DNA from: Planctomycetaceae bacterium
GTDB lineage: Bacteria > Planctomycetota > Planctomycetia > Planctomycetales > Planctomycetaceae
Assembly (NCBI GenBank): GCA_019636285.1
Contig: JAHBXV010000051.1
Coordinates: 1-37,834, forward strand
Length of the DNA stretch: 37,834 nt
Direction: 5' to 3'
Positions within the stretch are counted from its first letter, which is position 1; every line of letters begins with the position of its first letter. This document shows positions 1 to 8,275 of this stretch, one piece after another. Made by a program: the position numbers and the translations under genes. The notes beneath the pieces are model-generated. The model was given only the letters and a program-made list of their open reading frames with translations. It was not told where the DNA came from and made no database searches.

Positions 1-222
1 CGTGCCGGGCGGCAGTTGATTGTAGATGTCGTGATAGTTGTGGGCCGCCACACCCAACTGCTTCAGGTTATTCCGGCATTGGGTCCGCCGCGCCGCTTCC
101 CGCGCCTGCTGCACCGCAGGCAGCAAAAGTGCAATCAGAATCGCGATGATGGCGATAACGACGAGCAACTCGATTAGCGTAAACGCTTTGCTTCTTCGGT
201 GTTGATTTACGCTGCAGCGCAT
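1..222 (-). CDS. DUF1559-type prepilin-like protein, N-terminal part (runs off the window)
   Basis: Only the first 74 residues are inside the window; the gene continues beyond base 1. The protein starts [20 protein letters not shown] and carries the type IV prepilin/pseudopilin cleavage-methylation motif followed by a hydrophobic helix (about residues 14-36). Next comes the [14 protein letters not shown] segment and an NNLKQLG..HNYHD segment, typical of the DUF1559 family that is hugely expanded in Planctomycetota. The ATG (220-222, minus strand) is preceded by GGGAGGG about 6 bases upstream, which fixes the start. The residue before the expected cleavage site is Ala (KA|FTLIE) rather than the usual Gly. 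Family members are presumed exported, pilin-like surface or secretion-pseudopilin proteins with no established individual function. Family assignment is firm; the role is unknown. Confidence 0.9.
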   Translation of the reverse strand, partial: MRCSVNQHRRSKAFTLIELLVVIAIIAILIALLLPAVQQAREAARRTQCRNNLKQLGVAAHNYHDIYNQLPPGT

Positions 223-283
223 AAGCAGCCCTCCCGATTGAATGGGCGACGAGAAGAAAGGGAACGACTCAACATAGAACCTC

Positions 284-304
284 CGACACTTTGAAAAAGT
301 GTCG
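284..304. repeat. Perfect 9-bp inverted repeat (hairpin) upstream of the prepilin-like gene
   Basis: CGACACTTT, a 3-base loop and AAAGTGTCG form a perfect stem. It lies about 60 bases upstream of the prepilin-like start codon and about 127 bases beyond the stop of the FG-GAP gene, both on the minus strand. No T-run follows the stem in the minus-strand direction, so it is not a classical intrinsic terminator. It could be a 5'-UTR hairpin, an operator or a Rho-type end. Confidence 0.5.
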
Positions 305-430
305 AAAAATGTTGAATTTTGGAAAAGCTAGCCGAATGGCTTCAATTAGAAATTGTAGATTCCGCCAACAGTGCAGGTTAGCAAAAGGCGAACTCATGTC
401 AAGCATCGTCGAAGTATTTGCAGTCGTTTT

Positions 431-2185
431 TCAACGGTTTCCCTCCTGAACTGAAAAAACGTGACTCTTGCCTTCGATCAACACCCATTCACGGCCACTC
501 ACCAACTTGGACCATGTTTCAACACGATCCTCGGTCCATTCCACGCGGATTTCATCCGCTAAACTCGCGGATCCAATAGGAATGAGTAGCCGACCGTCGT
601 GACTTGCCTGAAAACTTTCGCCGGCTGGCAAATATGCGACCGTTCGCTTTGTTCCAACAACAACTTCCGCACGGATGCCGAGCGGTTGTCGCGCGGCATG
701 GGTGCCAATAAGCCTCAACGAAAGTACGTTTCCCTGGCGGTCGCTGACATTGCGAAGAAACGCGGCATCGTCCATCAGATGCGTGATGACGAGATCTGAA
801 TCGCCGTCGTTGTCTATATCCCCTCGGGCAACCGCACGGCCTAGCCATTGATGCTGAAAATAGTCTCCCGCGCCCATGCTTGCGTCAACGAATCTCTTGC
901 CTCCATTGTTGCGGAGCAGCGACGCCGGCATCTTGTATCGCCAGCCCGGACTGGGATCGTCCCAGAGGTGACCGTTGGCAACGAACAAATCCGGCCATTC
1001 GTCGGCATCAAAATCGGAAAGGATGATGCCAAATTTCAGCGGTCTGCGGGCGACAAGGTCGATTCCCAGTTTCTTGTTGTTCGCCAAGAATTGCCCATCT
1101 CCGGAGCCAGTAAAGGCGTCCAGCATCTCTTCGGAGAAATTGGTGACGAACAGATCCGCGTATCCGTCGCGATTGTAATCGCCAATTGCAACTCCCATGC
1201 TGCTGCCGATTGATCCGTCCTCGCTGACGGCGCACCCGTTTGCGATTGAACGATCCGCAAATTTCAGCATTCCCTGATTGAGGAACAACGAGTTTCCGGT
1301 CGTGTCATTGGCAATATAAATATCTGGTCGTCGGTCGCCGTTGAAGTCGGCGATCGCGAGCGCCAGCCCCTTCCCCTCACCGGCAATTGAAACCCCGGCT
1401 TCGGCTCCAACTTCAGAAAATGTCCCATCCCCCAGATTCTTGTACAGGTGATCGGGAAGTCCGTTGAAGTCCATGGGGCTGGGGATGCGCTTATGACTGA
1501 CATGAGCAGGCGTCCAATCGACGTAGTTAACGACATACAATTCCTGATTGCCGTCGTCGTCCAGATCCGCGAATGCCGCGCTCGTCGCCCAGCGATTTTC
1601 AGCGATGCCGCTGGCTTCCGTAAAGTCGCTGAAAGTTCCATCACCATTGTTTCGCCAAAGACGACTTCGTCCGTAATACGCGACGAAAACATCGGCAAAT
1701 CCATCGTTGTCGTAGTCGCCGACGGCACAGCCCTGGCCGAAGCCATACGCCTCCAGGCCGCTTGCTGAGGTGACATCGGTGAATCTCCAATCCCCGGTCT
1801 GTCGAAACAGGCAATTCGTCGCTCCGGCTTCTTCCGCCGGCTGGTCGAAATGCGATCCGTTGACCAAAAAGACGTCAAGGCGGCCGTCTCCCTCAAAATC
1901 GAACAATGCCACCCCTCCGCCATTCTGCTCGGTCATGTAATGTTCTGGATTCGGATTCCCGTAGTAAAGAAAGTTGATCCCCGTTTCTGAAGCCGGGACC
2001 GTTTCGAAGCGAATTGGCGAGTTGATTGACACGGCCGCAGGAGCAAAGCGTTTTGGAGATGGGGTTACTTCGATTGGATCGGATGGCATGCTCTCGGACT
2101 TCCGTGCGGATGGAATCCACATCAGTCCGATGCTGATCGCCAGAATGCTGGCGGCAACGCCGAGTACAAGAAATGTCAATCGCAT
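431..2185 (-). CDS. CRTAC1-like FG-GAP/VCBS repeat protein with C-terminal ASPIC/UnbV domain
   Basis: This 584-residue protein has an N-terminal hydrophobic segment (about residues 3-24) acting as a signal peptide or anchor, so it is probably exported. The body contains at least seven FG-GAP/VCBS blades with calcium-loop-like Asp/Asn/Gly clusters, for example DFEGDGRLDVFLVNG, DYDNDGFADVFVAYYG, DLDDDGNQELYVVNY, DYNRDGYADLFVTNF and DIDNDGDSDLVITHL. They probably fold as a beta-propeller. The C-terminal 80-90 residues (LGIRAEVVVGTKRTV...LADEIRVEW) match the ASPIC/UnbV domain. Such CRTAC1-like proteins are abundant in Planctomycetota and often act in adhesion or carbohydrate contexts, but no specific ligand can be inferred. 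The ATG is preceded by GAGG about 9 bases upstream. It appears to be a single-gene unit. Confidence 0.9.
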   Translation of the reverse strand: MRLTFLVLGVAASILAISIGLMWIPSARKSESMPSDPIEVTPSPKRFAPAAVSINSPIRFETVPASETGINFLYYGNPNPEHYMTEQNGGGVALFDFEGDGRLDVFLVNGSHFDQPAEEAGATNCLFRQTGDWRFTDVTSASGLEAYGFGQGCAVGDYDNDGFADVFVAYYGRSRLWRNNGDGTFSDFTEASGIAENRWATSAAFADLDDDGNQELYVVNYVDWTPAHVSHKRIPSPMDFNGLPDHLYKNLGDGTFSEVGAEAGVSIAGEGKGLALAIADFNGDRRPDIYIANDTTGNSLFLNQGMLKFADRSIANGCAVSEDGSIGSSMGVAIGDYNRDGYADLFVTNFSEEMLDAFTGSGDGQFLANNKKLGIDLVARRPLKFGIILSDFDADEWPDLFVANGHLWDDPSPGWRYKMPASLLRNNGGKRFVDASMGAGDYFQHQWLGRAVARGDIDNDGDSDLVITHLMDDAAFLRNVSDRQGNVLSLRLIGTHAARQPLGIRAEVVVGTKRTVAYLPAGESFQASHDGRLLIPIGSASLADEIRVEWTEDRVETWSKLVSGREWVLIEGKSHVFSVQEGNR

Positions 2186-2266
2186 GGAGTGAACCTCGAC
2201 CTAAATCACTCCACGCGTGGCGCGAAGCGCGTTGTGGATTGGGGTTGTGAGAAAATGACCTGACCT

Positions 2267-2316
2267 CCATGGCTGGCGGTGGAAGCAATCACTTCTCCAC
2301 AGAAGCCAGGCCATGG
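2267..2316. repeat. Imperfect long hairpin at the left boundary of the IS630 remnant
   Basis: CCATGGCTGGC...GTGGAAG on the left pairs with CTTCTCCAC...GCCAGGCCATGG on the right, with a few bulged bases. It sits exactly where the transposase remnant begins (ATG at 2313), so it may be a degraded insertion-sequence terminus. A clean terminal repeat at the other end was not found. A separate 10-bp palindrome, CCACGCGTGG, lies at 2211-2220. Confidence 0.35.
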
Positions 2317-2693
2317 AAGGCAGTATTGAGCTTTCGGCGATCGACCACAAGACGTTGTGGGCGGTTTATCGCGGTCCGTGAGAGGCCCGGACCGCGCGAC
2401 GGGCACATGTGCTGTTGCTGCTGGCGGACAGTCACACATACCGGGAGATCAGGGAGTTGCCGTACTGCGGCGCGGGGTTCATCAGCGGCGTGGTCAAGCA
2501 CTTTCGCGACGGTGGCGTGGCTTCGATCTTGCGGGAGTCAAACGGCGCGCCGGCGTCCCTTCCTGCGTGGTCAGAACGAGTGATCGACTGGCTCTGTGAC
2601 AGCGTGTCCAAAAAGCAGGCCAACGTGCCTGCGGTCGAAATCCCGAAACCGGTCGATGCAGCAGAGTCCTTTCATTCGGTCCATGTCTCATGA
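2313..2693 (+). pseudogene. IS630-like transposase, N-terminal remnant with in-frame stop
   Basis: Reading from the ATG at 2313 gives 22 codons (MEGSIELSAIDHKTLWAVYR..), then an in-frame TGA at 2379. The same frame then continues openly to a TGA at 2691-2693. The continuation (RRAHVLLLLADSHTYREI...FISGVVKHFRDGGVASIL) is the helix-turn-helix N-terminal DNA-binding region of IS630-type transposases. The catalytic DDE domain is absent: after about base 2600 the sequence no longer resembles the family. It also runs into the 3' end of the USP gene on the opposite strand. A functional transposase would be about 350 residues, so this is a dead fragment. Confidence 0.7.
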
Positions 2694-3784
2694 CGCAGAA
2701 TGTCCGCCCGACGACGACTACGGACGGCGCGTTCGGGCAGGCCCAGCGCGTCGCAGGCGGCTGCCCTGCCTTCTAACGCGGGGACGTGGAATGGATTGCG
2801 GGCCAGAACCTGTTCAAACTTACGCAGCGCTTCCGCATAGGACCGCTCCGCCAGCAACCCGCTGGCTTCGGAGTAAGTCAGGTTATTTGTACGCACGTCC
2901 TCGGCATTGAGGTCTTCCAGCATGAGATCTTCGTCGTGAACCACCAGCAGCGAACAGGGCAGCTCGCGCAGCACGCGCCTGGTCGTGCTTCCCAGAACCA
3001 TTCGCCCGATTCCCGACTTGCCTGTCGCTCCGATGACAATCAGATCGACCTGCTGTTCCTTGGCCGCTGACAAGATTGCCCTCGATGGCGAGCCATAGCG
3101 AATGTCCCTATTCCATTTCACGCCGCCAAAGTCGGTGTCGCGAAGTATGGCCAGGATGTTTTCTTCCCAGCGGTCGGCGTACTGTTCATGAGCATGGGTC
3201 AGCGAACCAACATCCGCGGCAGCGGTCATCCAGTTCACCTCCGGCACCACGGAGAGCACGCAGACCTCGGACTGAAACGCCTGAGCCAGGCGAATCGCAT
3301 TCTTCAGTCCGCGCGACGCTGCTGCCGAACCGTCGACCGGACAAAGAATCCGCCGCAACGGGAGCGCCGTTCCGGGATGAATCGCGAGCACCGGCTGGCG
3401 CGCCTGCTGAATCACGTTGTCGGTAATCGGTCCGGAGGCGACCGTGCCGTCCGAGCGCGGCTCACCCGCTCCCAGGATGATCAAGTCCGCATCAATCTCC
3501 TCCGCCTTCCGCAACACTCGATCAACCACCGGGCCGGTCAGGACGACCGGGTGCAGGAATTCGACTCGTTCCTGCATCAGCTTGTCGGCAAGAGGCTCCA
3601 TCATCCGCTGCCCCACCTGTCGGCGAAAATAGTCGACCAGCGTGGAATCCGAATTCAGATCGATCACGTGAACCGGCGTGACGACAGAGCCAAACGCTCT
3701 TGCGAGTCGAATCGTGACAGCCGTGAGCAGCGGACTCGCCGGACCGAAATCGGTCGCCAACAGGATCCTACGTAGTGATTGCAT
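2672..3784 (-). CDS. Tandem universal stress protein with C-terminal TPR-like tail
   Basis: The 370-residue protein has two USP domains, about residues 1-140 (starts MQSLRRILLATDFGP) and 142-285 (starts LRRILCPVDGSAAASRGL). The second domain carries a complete ATP-binding signature G-2x-G-9x-G-S (GATGKSGIGRMVLGST); the first is degenerate (GAGEPRSDGTVASGP), so nucleotide is probably bound by domain two only. Residues 300-360 (AERSYAEALRKFEQVLARNP, then PALEGRAAACDALG) form one to two TPR-like helical hairpins, unusual for a USP. The start overlaps the end of the BON gene by 17 bases, indicating co-transcription. USPs are cytoplasmic stress and dormancy proteins; the TPR tail suggests a protein partner, which is inference. 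Confidence 0.88.
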   Translation of the reverse strand: MQSLRRILLATDFGPASPLLTAVTIRLARAFGSVVTPVHVIDLNSDSTLVDYFRRQVGQRMMEPLADKLMQERVEFLHPVVLTGPVVDRVLRKAEEIDADLIILGAGEPRSDGTVASGPITDNVIQQARQPVLAIHPGTALPLRRILCPVDGSAAASRGLKNAIRLAQAFQSEVCVLSVVPEVNWMTAAADVGSLTHAHEQYADRWEENILAILRDTDFGGVKWNRDIRYGSPSRAILSAAKEQQVDLIVIGATGKSGIGRMVLGSTTRRVLRELPCSLLVVHDEDLMLEDLNAEDVRTNNLTYSEASGLLAERSYAEALRKFEQVLARNPFHVPALEGRAAACDALGLPERAVRSRRRADILRHETWTE

Positions 3785-4247
3785 GCTCTCTCTCCTTCGA
3801 CATTGTTGTCGTTACTGACGGGTAGACTTCTTCTAAAACAGTTGCGTGTAACTCATCGCCAACTGAATGTTCGTGTGGCCCGCGCATAAGCGGTCGAGGA
3901 GCGCCTCGCATCCCATGCGTCAGAACAGTCGAGGCCGCCAGTTGTTCCGTCAGTAGGCCTGACGTCTCCGATTCGTCGCCAAGGCGTTCCTTCCCGAGGC
4001 GGTCACCCGGGACAACGTCAATCCGATCCAGAACTCGAGTTACCCCGGCAACTGATTTGATGCACTCGATGGCGATCTGACGCAGATAGAACGTCGGCAC
4101 GCGGCCGTGAACCATGACAACGCCGTTATCGATGGTGACGATCAAGGACCGAAGAGGCGTATATCGCTTCTGACGCAGAGCCGCTCTCACGCGGTACAAC
4201 AAAACCAGGTCGAGCCCATCGGACTGCGGTTCACTCGCCAACTTCAT
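3768..4247 (-). CDS. BON-domain protein
   Basis: A 159-residue protein starting MKLASEPQSDG. The recognisable part is a BON domain at about residues 15-80: an alpha/beta segment with VRAALRQKRYTPLRSLIVTI, then GVVMVHGRVPTFYLRQIAIE and VAGVTRVLDRIDV. BON domains occur in periplasmic or membrane-associated stress proteins such as OsmY, but this one shows no signal peptide. The C-terminal half (about 80-159) is unrecognised and looks low in structure. The frame is open back to a GTG at 4313, but the ATG at 4247 has a strong GAGGAG 8 bases upstream, and the longer version would run through the 4307-4341 hairpin. It overlaps the downstream USP gene by 17 bases. Confidence 0.75.
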   Translation of the reverse strand: MKLASEPQSDGLDLVLLYRVRAALRQKRYTPLRSLIVTIDNGVVMVHGRVPTFYLRQIAIECIKSVAGVTRVLDRIDVVPGDRLGKERLGDESETSGLLTEQLAASTVLTHGMRGAPRPLMRGPHEHSVGDELHATVLEEVYPSVTTTMSKEREHAITT

Positions 4248-4306
4248 GACACGGTCTCCTCGATCGGCGCCGAGCGATCCTTCGGTCTCGTTTAGCAACA
4301 GCAGGC

Positions 4307-4341
4307 ACGGCACTTCGACTATCGTTCAGTCGAAGTGCCGT
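4307..4341. terminator. Strong 14-bp hairpin between the USP and BON genes (terminator-like or operator)
   Basis: A perfect 14-bp stem (ACGGCACTTCGACT pairing with AGTCGAAGTGCCGT) encloses a 7-base loop, ATCGTTC. It lies 85 bases beyond the stop of the upstream minus-strand USP gene and 60 bases before the BON start. No U-tract follows on either strand, so it is not a canonical Rho-independent terminator. It could stop or attenuate transcription from the ATPase-USP unit, protect an mRNA end, or be a palindromic operator for the BON-USP pair. Confidence 0.55.
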
Positions 4342-4425
4342 CGACTTATCGAGTCCCCAGGTCTCGTGCGGCCTCTTCCGAGGCGTTACCCTGGCGGGAG
4401 CGTCGCTTTGAGAACAAGGAGATTA

Positions 4426-5250
4426 CTATGCGAGAAACAAAGGAATCGTTGTGTTGCGAAGCGTCTTTTGGATCGTGTCTCCCAAGACGTTGCGGATCAA
4501 CACGCTCCGTGCACTGCTGCCCATTACGATCATGTCAGCACTCCACAGCGTCGCCGCAGTCAACAGGAGTGCTCTTGGATCGCCCGGGTTAGACTCGTGA
4601 CAGACTGTGAAACCATGCTCGCGGCAGTACTCTTCCGCTGACACCAAGAGTGCGTGCGCCTCTTCGTAAGACGGGTGAAACGTCATGATTTTCAATTCAG
4701 CGGCAGGACACAGGCCCATCTGGACAAACCGCTTCATCGCCTTGGCCGACTCCATCGACCCGCTGTAGGCAATCAGAACACGGGAAATGCCGCGGTAGTC
4801 TTCGGACACAGCGATCAGCGGTCGCACGCCCGCGCCAACCAGCCGGGTCAGGAGGGATTCGGGATCGCCCGCGAGAAAGTCGTATTCAAAGACGCTCCGC
4901 AAGCCGAATACCATCACGTCGTGGTACCTCGCCTGATCCACAAGCGCCGTGAATGCATCGCCCGTTTCCTCGACGACGCGGCACCTGATACTCGCGCTCC
5001 GGCAGGCAGTCTCAAGATCGTAGACGGACTGTTGAATCTGCGAACGAGCGATTTCCATCCGCTCCGCACGAACCGACTCGCGGTTCGGCGCTTTCACCAA
5101 TCCAATGCCCTCACAGCGAACGCGTCCCCTGTCAAGAATGGTAACCCCCGTCACCTCGGCGTCATGTGCCTGGGCCAGTGTCAGGGCACGCCGAATCGCC
5201 ATAGGCGTGTAGGGCGTCCCCGCCAACCCCACCAGGATGCGTTTGATCAT
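4426..5250 (-). CDS. Tandem universal stress protein
   Basis: A 274-residue protein with two USP folds, about residues 1-145 (starts MIKRILVGLAGTPYTPMAIR) and 150-274 (YRGISRVLIAYSGSMESAKA...). The ATP loop of the second half is degenerate (GSSARSVLIRNVLGDT: Ala replaces the second Gly and Asp the final Ser), so it may be of the non-ATP-binding UspA type. The frame is open back to 5367, but the ATG at 5250 begins exactly at the conserved USP start and lies two bases after the stop codon of the P-type ATPase, with GGAG just upstream. The two genes are therefore almost certainly one transcript. A USP beside a P-type ATPase also occurs in M. tuberculosis (Rv1996-ctpF). Confidence 0.88.
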   Translation of the reverse strand: MIKRILVGLAGTPYTPMAIRRALTLAQAHDAEVTGVTILDRGRVRCEGIGLVKAPNRESVRAERMEIARSQIQQSVYDLETACRSASIRCRVVEETGDAFTALVDQARYHDVMVFGLRSVFEYDFLAGDPESLLTRLVGAGVRPLIAVSEDYRGISRVLIAYSGSMESAKAMKRFVQMGLCPAAELKIMTFHPSYEEAHALLVSAEEYCREHGFTVCHESNPGDPRALLLTAATLWSADMIVMGSSARSVLIRNVLGDTIQKTLRNTTIPLFLA

Positions 5251-5252
5251 GC

Positions 5253-8030
5253 TTACGCTCCATGCTTCACGCGGATGCCAGGGTAACGAAACGCCCATTT
5301 CCGCCGAATCCACTTCTCCAGTCCCACAATCAAGTAGGTCATCAGAGCGGTCAGCAGGATTCGCCACCAGGCATCCCAGCCAATGGGCTCGCTATGAAAG
5401 AACCGATTCATGAAGGGCGAGTAAGTGAACAGCAACTGCAGCGTTACCATGCTTCCCGCGCCGGCCCAGACCCAGAGATTCGAGAACACGCCCAGTTGGA
5501 ACATCGATTTCGTCAGCGAACGGCAATTGAAGAGATAGAACACTTCCACCATCACGAAGACATTGACCGCCACGGTTCGGGCGTGGGCGTCGCTGGCGGC
5601 CTTGTCCAGCCCCCATTCGGCTCCCTTGCCGAGCGCCCAATCGAACGATCCAAACGCTCCCGCAAGCATGATCAGCGAGACGAGCAAAATGCGGCCGATC
5701 AGAACACCGGTCAGGATTGGCGCGCCGGGGTCGCGAGGCGGCCGCTGCATGATGTCGGTCTCCTTGGGCTCGAAGGCCAACATCAATCCCAGCAGCACGG
5801 CCGTGGTCATGTTGATCCACAGGATCTGCACCGGAAGAATCGGCAGCGTCGCCCCGGTAAAGATCGCGGCGAGGATTACCAGGCCTTCTCCCATGTTCGT
5901 GGGCAGCGTCCAGACGATGAACTTGGTCAGGTTATCGAAGACCCCGCGCCCTTCTTCGACCGCCGCCTCGATGGTCGCGAAGTTATCGTCCGTCAAGACC
6001 ATGTCGGCCGCTTCCTTGGCGACTTCGGTGCCAGTGACGCCCATCGCCACCCCGATGTCGGCCTGTTTGAGCGCCGGGGCGTCGTTCACGCCGTCCCCAG
6101 TCATCGCAACAATCTGGCCACCCGCTTGCAGCGCGCGGACCAATCGCAGTTTTTGTTCCGGCGTCACGCGCGCGAACACGCCCACCTGGTCCGCGGTGCC
6201 GATCAGTTCGGCGTCCGAAAGCTCCGCAAGTTCGCGACCGGTGAGTACCAACGGGCCCTCGGACCGTGTCGCGTCATCCCCCCTTCCGTTCACTCCGATC
6301 TGTCGGGCAATGGCCTGCGCGGTCAAGGCATGGTCGCCCGTGATCATTTTGACGTGTATCCCGGCCGACTGGCAGGCCTCCACCGCCCTGATCGCTTCCG
6401 GGCGAGGCGGGTCGATCATTCCCTGCAACCCCAGAAAAGTCAGCTCGCGTACGTCAGCATGGTTGATGGACCGCGTGTCGCCCGGCAGGTCGGCGGAAGC
6501 CAGCACCAACACCCGCAGACCTTTCGCGGCCATGCTCTCCAGTTGCCGCTGAACGACGGCAGCATCCAGCGGCAACCGTTGACCTTGAGCGTCGAGCATC
6601 GTCAGGGACTTCGACAACACCGCCTCTGCCGCACCCTTGACATAAAGCCTTTTCTGTGGAGTACTCTCGCCCTCATGGAGCGACGCCATGTACTGATACT
6701 GGCTCTCGAACGGAATCACATCGATTCGTCGCCGACGTGTCATCCAGGTCTTGTGGCCGAAGCCCGCCTTTGCCGCGGAGGCAATCAACGCGCCTTCCGT
6801 GGGATCGCCCTGCACTTCCCACCGGCCGGCCTTCTCCACCACTGCCGAATCGTTGCACAGCAGTCCCGCTAGCAAACACTCGCTTGCCGCGGTGTTTTCG
6901 ACCAGGGGGGGGCCATGCTCGCTGGTGGCCCCAATCTCGCCATCTGGACCGTAACCGCTGCCGGAGACTTCATACCGCGTACCACCCGCGGCGATCTCGC
7001 TCACGGTCATCTGGTTGACCGTGAGCGTGCCGGTCTTGTCCGAGCAGACGATCGTGGTGCTTCCCAGAGTCTCGACGGCGGGGAGCTTGCGGATAATGGC
7101 TCTCCGCCGGGCCATCCGCGCGACACCGATCGACAACGTAATCGTGACCGCGGCCGGCAAACCTTCCGGGATCGCTCCCACCGCCAGGGCCACGGCCGCC
7201 ATGAACATCTCGAACGCCGGCTGTCCGCGTATCCAGCCCACAAGAAACGTGATGCCAGCCAGTCCCAGAATCACGACGAGCAGCAGGCGGCTGAACTTTG
7301 CGATCTTGCGGGTCAGCGGCGTCTCTAACACGTCGGCCGTCGAGATCAGCTTCGAGATGTGCCCAACCTCGGTATTCGCTCCCGTCGCGAAGACAACTCC
7401 CCGTGCTTGACCGAAGGTCACGAGAGTCGACGTGAAAGCCAGATTACGACGCTCCGCGAGCGGAGCATCGGCGGCCACGACGTCGACATGCTTATTCACC
7501 GCAACGGATTCGCCGGTCAAAGCCGATTCATCCACTTGCAGGTCGCGGCAGCGAAACAGACGCAGGTCCGCGGGAACTTTGTCGCCGGACTGCAACAAGA
7601 CAATATCGCCGGGCACCAACTCGGTCGAGGAGATGCGGCGCATTTCACCAGAACGAAAGACGCTGGCTTCCGTCAACGTCGTCTGGGCAAGCGCTGCCAG
7701 CGCTTTCGCGGCACTGGACTCCTGCAAGAATCCGATCACGGCGTTCACGAGGACGACGCCAAAGATCACCCCGGAATCGACCCACTCGTGCAAGACAGCG
7801 GTTATGGCCGCCGCCGCCAGCAGGATGTAGACCAGGGGAGTGTGGAACTGTAGCAGGAACCGCAACAACGGTCCGTGTCCACGCGCGGCGGGAATGAGAT
7901 TGGGCCCGAAGCGGGCCTGACGTGTCTCAAGCTCCAGGATGTCGAGACCCGCTTCTGGGTCCGTGCCCAACAATTCCAGCACTTCATCAGCGGGAAGTGA
8001 GTGCAGATGCTCGCCACCGAGGACTTCCAT
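5253..8030 (-). CDS. P2-type cation-transporting ATPase (Ca2+-ATPase-like)
   Basis: A 925-residue integral membrane pump. Visible modules in order: cation-ATPase N-terminal domain (about 8-70), membrane helices M1-M2, actuator loop with TGES near residue 173, M3-M4 with the P2-type PEGLP motif near 289, phosphorylation motif DKTGTLT with Asp near 331, nucleotide-binding domain, hinge motif TGDGVNDAP near 640, and a C-terminal M5-M10 region. M5 has TNMGEG, retaining the Asn and Glu used as ligands in SERCA. M6 reads WINMTTAVLLG, where SERCA has an Asp at the first Ala, so ion selectivity is uncertain. The frame opens at 8093 with further ATGs at 8066 and 8030; I chose 8030 because it has the most plausible, though weak, GAGAG upstream. 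It is followed after two bases by a USP gene. Confidence 0.92.
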   Translation of the reverse strand: MEVLGGEHLHSLPADEVLELLGTDPEAGLDILELETRQARFGPNLIPAARGHGPLLRFLLQFHTPLVYILLAAAAITAVLHEWVDSGVIFGVVLVNAVIGFLQESSAAKALAALAQTTLTEASVFRSGEMRRISSTELVPGDIVLLQSGDKVPADLRLFRCRDLQVDESALTGESVAVNKHVDVVAADAPLAERRNLAFTSTLVTFGQARGVVFATGANTEVGHISKLISTADVLETPLTRKIAKFSRLLLVVILGLAGITFLVGWIRGQPAFEMFMAAVALAVGAIPEGLPAAVTITLSIGVARMARRRAIIRKLPAVETLGSTTIVCSDKTGTLTVNQMTVSEIAAGGTRYEVSGSGYGPDGEIGATSEHGPPLVENTAASECLLAGLLCNDSAVVEKAGRWEVQGDPTEGALIASAAKAGFGHKTWMTRRRRIDVIPFESQYQYMASLHEGESTPQKRLYVKGAAEAVLSKSLTMLDAQGQRLPLDAAVVQRQLESMAAKGLRVLVLASADLPGDTRSINHADVRELTFLGLQGMIDPPRPEAIRAVEACQSAGIHVKMITGDHALTAQAIARQIGVNGRGDDATRSEGPLVLTGRELAELSDAELIGTADQVGVFARVTPEQKLRLVRALQAGGQIVAMTGDGVNDAPALKQADIGVAMGVTGTEVAKEAADMVLTDDNFATIEAAVEEGRGVFDNLTKFIVWTLPTNMGEGLVILAAIFTGATLPILPVQILWINMTTAVLLGLMLAFEPKETDIMQRPPRDPGAPILTGVLIGRILLVSLIMLAGAFGSFDWALGKGAEWGLDKAASDAHARTVAVNVFVMVEVFYLFNCRSLTKSMFQLGVFSNLWVWAGAGSMVTLQLLFTYSPFMNRFFHSEPIGWDAWWRILLTALMTYLIVGLEKWIRRKWAFRYPGIRVKHGA

Positions 8031-8275
8031 ATTTTTGCTTTTCTCTCGATCCACGCCTGCGCACATGACGAACGGGCCGAAACTCCCGCGCATCCTTTTC
8101 TGGACAACAGCTATTCAATGCCCCATTCGAGTGATGCCTGCACGGCGCGCGGGCGGTCAATTCCCGACGCGATCTTCCGCACATCGACATTCCGCGGTGG
8201 AAGTCATGGTAGCCCCACAATTGCGTATACCGCGCCCACGGTTTGACGGACGTGGTTAAGGGCAGTTGTCACGAC

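Noticed and set aside
4248-4313. Longer BON protein starting at GTG 4313
   Set aside because: The added residues would be encoded partly by the 4307-4341 hairpin, and ATG 4247 has a far better ribosome-binding site.
5262-6872. Long open frame on the plus strand opposite the P-type ATPase
   Set aside because: It is antisense to a gene with complete ATPase motifs, encodes no recognisable domain, and its composition (many His, Arg and Gln) is typical of a shadow frame in GC-rich DNA.
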